The position numbers were made by a program, and so were the translations under genes. Positions 6,139-8,621 of a DNA stretch of 8,621 nucleotides are shown here, one piece after another. The DNA comes from Sulfurimonas sp. UBA6792. GTDB taxonomy: Bacteria > Campylobacterota > Campylobacteria > Campylobacterales > Sulfurimonadaceae. The stretch is taken from assembly GCA_002452425.1 (NCBI GenBank), contig DKFQ01000126.1, positions 1 through 8,621 on the forward strand, given 5' to 3'. Position 1 is the stretch's first letter, and each line of letters starts with the position of its first letter. A model generated the notes under the pieces. The model saw only the letters and a list, made by a program, of their open reading frames with translations, did no database searches and was not told the DNA's origin.

Positions 6139-6163
6139 CCTTTATATATTAAAGGATGGCTTT

Positions 6164-6520
6164 ATGAGGAGTTTCTTCTTGTTCTTGTCGGTATTGCCGT
6201 TTTCTCTTTTGGCGCAAAGCAGTTTTATAACTCCTATGGAGTATGCTTCATCACTTTACAAAAATCCAAGAGGCATAGGGTGTCATAAGTGTCACGGGGA
6301 GTTTGGAGAGGGTAAAATAGTTGCAAAATATGAGCACAAAAAGGAACAGAAGAGTTTTGTTGGTCCGCGCATTAACAACATAGACTTCAACAATTTTTAT
6401 CGCGCCCTAAATGTGAGAAAAAATGGTATGCCGAGATACTTTTTAACACCAAAAGAGATTCAATCGCTCTATTTTTACCTCCAAGAAAAGAAAAAAGAGG
6501 AGAACGCAAATGTTAAGTAA
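6164..6520 (+). CDS. Small periplasmic monoheme c-type cytochrome
   Basis: This is a 118-residue precursor. Residues 1-17 (MRSFFLFLSVLPFSLLA) are a signal peptide, with cleavage likely after A17. The mature protein carries one haem c attachment site, C40-H-K-C43-H44, and a likely axial methionine, M89, in the NGMPRYFLT segment. This is followed by a C-terminal helix (KEIQSLYFYLQ), which closes the typical class I fold. The mature form of about 100 residues is a normal size for a soluble electron carrier. ATG 6164 was chosen over a longer frame from 6071 because AAAGGA lies 7-8 nt before it, the signal peptide starts there and the promoter lies between the two. The stop overlaps the next gene by 11 nt. 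Its redox partners are not in the window. Cytochrome identity is firm; the pathway is unknown. Confidence 0.93.
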   Translation: MRSFFLFLSVLPFSLLAQSSFITPMEYASSLYKNPRGIGCHKCHGEFGEGKIVAKYEHKKEQKSFVGPRINNIDFNNFYRALNVRKNGMPRYFLTPKEIQSLYFYLQEKKKEENANVK

Positions 6521-7448
6521 TATAGAAAAAGTACGAGATGCGTATGAGAGAAGAGATTTGGCAGCGCTGGATGCTTTGGCAGAGCCAACACATAGAGCAA
6601 TCAACCCAAGAAAAGATTTTCGCTCCGCTTTGATGCTCTCATGCCACAATCTTGAGCATCTTTTAAAGATAGACTCGTTAGACGCTGACTGCATCATCTT
6701 AAATCTTGAAGATGGAGTAAGTAAACAAGATAAACCTTTCGGGCTTGTTTTATGTGCGCTCTTTCTTGCCCATCATAAGCAGTGTAACAAAAAACTTGTT
6801 GTGCGTGTCAATGCCCTGCTTGAGGGAGGATACGAAGAGATAGCGTACCTCAACCAGTTTATGCCAGACGCCATCCGAGTTCCAAAGATTAAAACAAAAA
6901 AAGAGGTTGAGACTGTTTATGAGCTCTTGGATGCCAAAACAGAACTGCATCTCTCCATTGAGACAAGTGAGGCATGGAACAACCTTACAGAGCTAAAAAT
7001 TGATAGAAAAGTGACCACTTTTTACCTCGGCATATTAGACCTTTTTGCAGATATGCGCCTCTCTCAAGCGCTTATCACAAGGGACAACCCTGCTGTACAC
7101 TATATCCTCTCCCATTTTCTCATTACATGTAAAGTTATCGGGGTAAAACCTGTCTCTTTTGTCTATCAAGAGCACAAAAATATGGAGGAGTTTGCTCTGT
7201 GGCTTGAGCTAGAAAAAAAGATTGGGTACGATGCAAAAGGGTGTCTCTCGCCATCGCAAGCAGTGCTTGTCAATGAGATGTTTCAAGATAGCCAAAAAGA
7301 GATGGCAAAAGCAAAAAATATCATCAAACTCTTTGAGCTCAAAAGAGCAGAGGGGATTACAGGTTTTGAAGATGACAATTATGGCTTTATCGATGAGCCG
7401 ATTTACAAAGGTGCATTAGCGCTCCTTGAGAAGATTTTATCTCGCTAG
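6510..7448 (+). CDS. Divergent CitE/HpcH-HpaI family lyase-like protein
   Basis: This 312-residue cytoplasmic protein has the outline of the CitE-like TIM barrel: RSALMLSCHNLEHLLK (38-53), ILNLEDGV (63-70, with E67-D68), VVRVN (97-101, R99), DAIRVPKIKT (120-129), LSIETSEAW (148-156, E151 as probable metal ligand), GILDLFADMRL (174-184, D177) and CLSPSQAVLVNEMF near the C-terminus. Acids and arginine expected for Mg2+ and acyl-CoA chemistry are kept, but the usual FVPG loop near the N-terminus reads MLSC and there is an extra leader of about 36 residues. No citD or citF is near, so it is not a citrate lyase subunit; a malyl- or citramalyl-CoA lyase type reaction is possible. AGAGGAGA lies about 7 nt before ATG 6510. 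It overlaps the cytochrome gene by 11 nt and so is likely co-translated with it. It also overlaps the converging tonB-like gene by 12 nt. Confidence 0.85.
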   Translation: MLSNIEKVRDAYERRDLAALDALAEPTHRAINPRKDFRSALMLSCHNLEHLLKIDSLDADCIILNLEDGVSKQDKPFGLVLCALFLAHHKQCNKKLVVRVNALLEGGYEEIAYLNQFMPDAIRVPKIKTKKEVETVYELLDAKTELHLSIETSEAWNNLTELKIDRKVTTFYLGILDLFADMRLSQALITRDNPAVHYILSHFLITCKVIGVKPVSFVYQEHKNMEEFALWLELEKKIGYDAKGCLSPSQAVLVNEMFQDSQKEMAKAKNIIKLFELKRAEGITGFEDDNYGFIDEPIYKGALALLEKILSR

Positions 7449-8330
7449 ATTATAAAATACATTATAGCGCACAAGTATCTTCTCATCGGGTCTTGGATAG
7501 CGGCTGTATGCAAACTCAATAGTCTCTTGCGTTGTCTGATCAAGTACATGGTATCCGCTTGGTTGTAAAAATTTAAAGTCCGTCATATCTCCATTTGGAT
7601 GGAGGTAAAACTCTACTATATTTACCTTGTTGACGTTCATATCGTGGCGTATATTGACGCGTGCAACTCTGTTTAAAATCTCTTGCGTGATGCGGCGCAT
7701 AATCTCTTGGTTGTCTATGAGATACTTCTGTTGCCCTTGAGTAAGTTTACCAAACTCATCCCCATAAAGCTCCCTTAAATCTGCATTGCCAACGCTACTG
7801 CCGCTTTTTTGCTTTGTCTTTTCCTCTTTTGTCTCTTGCACTGATTTGTCTTCATGCATCCAAGCTAGCGGATCACTAGATGTATCTTTTGTCTCTTTCT
7901 TTGTTTTGTCTGCCTCAAGGGGTATATATGGCTTTTCCGGCGGAAGAGGTTCTGCTTTTGGGGTAGGTTCTGCTTTTGCCTTCTCTTTTTGCACCTCTTT
8001 TTTAGGCTCATTAAGTTTTGGAGGTTTTTGCGATTGTACTTTTTTTGGTTCATACTTTATAGGCGGTTTTGGTGCACTCTGAAGCATCTCTTTGAGCTGA
8101 CTTCCCTTTGGCATCGGCGGTGCGATATCAGGCTGTTTTTGGGCAACTTCTTTTACCTCGCCCGCATCTTTAAATTTTTTAGGCATCTCTTTGAGAGAAA
8201 CTTTTATCTTGTTCTCTTTTTTTTCCTCTTTTTTTATCTCTGGTGCCATTGTACCGAGTAACCAAAAGAGTAAAAGCACTAAAGTATGTACTAAAAATGC
8301 AACAAAAAGAGCAAAATAGGAGCGATTCAA
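7437..8330 (-). CDS. tonB: TonB-family energy transducer, TTG start
   Basis: TonB proteins pass proton-motive energy from ExbB/ExbD in the inner membrane to outer-membrane receptors. From the chosen start the protein has 297 residues: a membrane segment (about 5-26) with a histidine (H15) where TonB has its conserved one, though the serine four residues earlier is alanine here; a Lys/Glu/Pro-rich periplasmic stretch (about 30-165, with PPMP, KPPI, PKAEPLPPEKP); and a TonB C-terminal domain (about 210-297: VEFYLHPNGDMTDFKFLQPSGYHVLD...YPRP). The frame has no ATG before the membrane segment. TTG 8330 was chosen because GGA lies 5 nt upstream and the -10 box at 8361-8366 excludes the earlier TTG at 8405. 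exbB and exbD are not in the window, and a TolA-like role cannot be ruled out. The 3' end overlaps the converging lyase gene by 12 nt. Confidence 0.85.
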   Translation of the reverse strand: MNRSYFALFVAFLVHTLVLLLFWLLGTMAPEIKKEEKKENKIKVSLKEMPKKFKDAGEVKEVAQKQPDIAPPMPKGSQLKEMLQSAPKPPIKYEPKKVQSQKPPKLNEPKKEVQKEKAKAEPTPKAEPLPPEKPYIPLEADKTKKETKDTSSDPLAWMHEDKSVQETKEEKTKQKSGSSVGNADLRELYGDEFGKLTQGQQKYLIDNQEIMRRITQEILNRVARVNIRHDMNVNKVNIVEFYLHPNGDMTDFKFLQPSGYHVLDQTTQETIEFAYSRYPRPDEKILVRYNVFYNLAR

Positions 8331-8360
8331 GTGATTCCGTTTAGTAGAAAAATTTTGCGA

Positions 8361-8366
8361 ATTATA
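8361..8366 (-). promoter_or_regulatory. -10 box of the tonB-like gene
   Basis: TATAAT is read leftward (plus strand ATTATA). The start predicted near 8354 leaves a leader of about 24 nt to TTG 8330. No clear -35 box is present at 17 bp (AAGTAG). I see no 19-bp palindrome typical of a Fur box, but I could not score one. Confidence 0.5.
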
Positions 8367-8389
8367 ACCAATGTAGATTAATACTACTT

Positions 8390-8398
8390 TGCTATAAT
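8390..8398 (+). promoter_or_regulatory. Extended -10 promoter of hemL
   Basis: TG (8390-8391), C, then TATAAT (8393-8398) form a perfect extended -10. The predicted start near 8405 leaves a 17-nt leader with AAGG at 8411-8414, 7 nt before the ATG. It stands back to back with the tonB promoter, with 26 bp between the two -10 boxes, so their upstream regions are shared. Confidence 0.6.
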
Positions 8399-8421
8399 CA
8401 CACAAAAAACAAGGTTATTTT

Positions 8422-8621
8422 ATGAGCATAGATAATTCATTAAAAGCTTTTGAAGAAGCGCAACAACTTATCCCTGGTGGAGTAAACTCTCCTGTTAGAG
8501 CATTTAAGAGCGTTGGCGGAACGCCTCTTTTTATAGCGCAAGGCGAGGGCGGCTACTTGGTTGATATTGACGGCAACAGATATGTCGATTATGTGCAGAG
8601 TTGGGGACCGCTTCTTTTTGG
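8422..8621 (+). CDS. hemL: Glutamate-1-semialdehyde 2,1-aminomutase, N-terminal part only
   Basis: HemL moves the amino group of glutamate-1-semialdehyde to give 5-aminolevulinate, the precursor of haem, using PMP/PLP in the cytoplasm. The 66 visible codons start MSIDNSLKAFEEAQQLIPGGVNSP and go on to PVRAFKSVGGTPLF, GGYLVDIDGNRYVDYV and SWGPLLFG, a diagnostic set for HemL among class III aminotransferases. The PLP lysine lies beyond the right edge. The start ATG 8422 has AAGG 7 nt upstream and its own extended -10 promoter. Haem supply links loosely with the cytochrome gene 1.9 kb to the left, but the two are not in one transcript. Confidence 0.95.
   Translation, partial: MSIDNSLKAFEEAQQLIPGGVNSPVRAFKSVGGTPLFIAQGEGGYLVDIDGNRYVDYVQSWGPLLF

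Noticed and set aside
6071..6163. Longer cytochrome start at ATG 6071
   Set aside because: It would run antisense through the folD start and place 31 residues before a clear signal peptide. AAAGGA at 6151 fits ATG 6164.
7786..8261. Plus-strand open frames with Phe/Ser/Cys-rich products opposite tonB
   Set aside because: They are antisense readings of the Lys/Glu/Pro-rich tonB linker, with no ribosome site or family resemblance.
1..8621. CRISPR array, tRNA, transposase or prophage genes
   Set aside because: I looked for regularly spaced repeats, cloverleaf signatures and integrase or transposase motifs by eye and saw none.

Overview
The window looks like a chromosomal segment from a Campylobacterota (Epsilonproteobacteria) bacterium, most probably a Sulfurimonas-like sulfur oxidiser. 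The basis is overall protein style, the AT-rich spacers, the TGnTATAAT-type promoters with weak -35 boxes, and the gene order folD-lepB-M50 peptidase-rpiB-coiled-coil protein-apt with pepA nearby. I recall that order from Helicobacter and related genomes. No database search was possible, so the genus is an inference.

Layout: (1) Positions 1-317 hold the 5' end of a leftward pepA (leucyl aminopeptidase), cut by the window edge. (2) Positions 426-1118 hold a rightward two-gene module, mntA-hepT, a type VII toxin-antitoxin pair (minimal nucleotidyltransferase and HEPN RNase). Both signature motifs are intact. The module has its own promoter, a probable operator of repeated CAAACATG words and an apparently leaderless start. 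(3) Positions 1129-1204 hold a REP-like pair of inverted GTGGGAA palindromes at the far edge of the module. (4) Positions 1216-6104 hold a tight leftward operon, transcribed folD, lepB, M50 metallopeptidase, rpiB, membrane coiled-coil protein, apt, trpB, with gaps of 0-19 nt and several overlaps. (5) Positions 6105-6163 are a divergent promoter region in which one TATTATA sequence can serve as the -10 box on both strands. (6) Positions 6164-7448 hold a rightward overlapping pair, a small secreted monoheme cytochrome c and a divergent CitE/HpcH-like lyase. (7) A leftward TonB-family gene converges on it and overlaps its 3' end. (8) A divergent promoter region leads rightward to hemL, cut by the window edge.

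Most of the window is housekeeping: one-carbon folate metabolism, protein secretion and processing, the pentose phosphate pathway, purine salvage, tryptophan synthesis and haem precursor synthesis. The accessory part is the mntA-hepT module with its flanking palindromes. It lies on the opposite strand between trpB and pepA, which looks like an insertion into an ancestral leftward cluster. I see no tRNA, rRNA, CRISPR array, transposase or frameshifted gene. No gene-free stretch exceeds 300 bases; the longest is the 143 nt between pepA and mntA.
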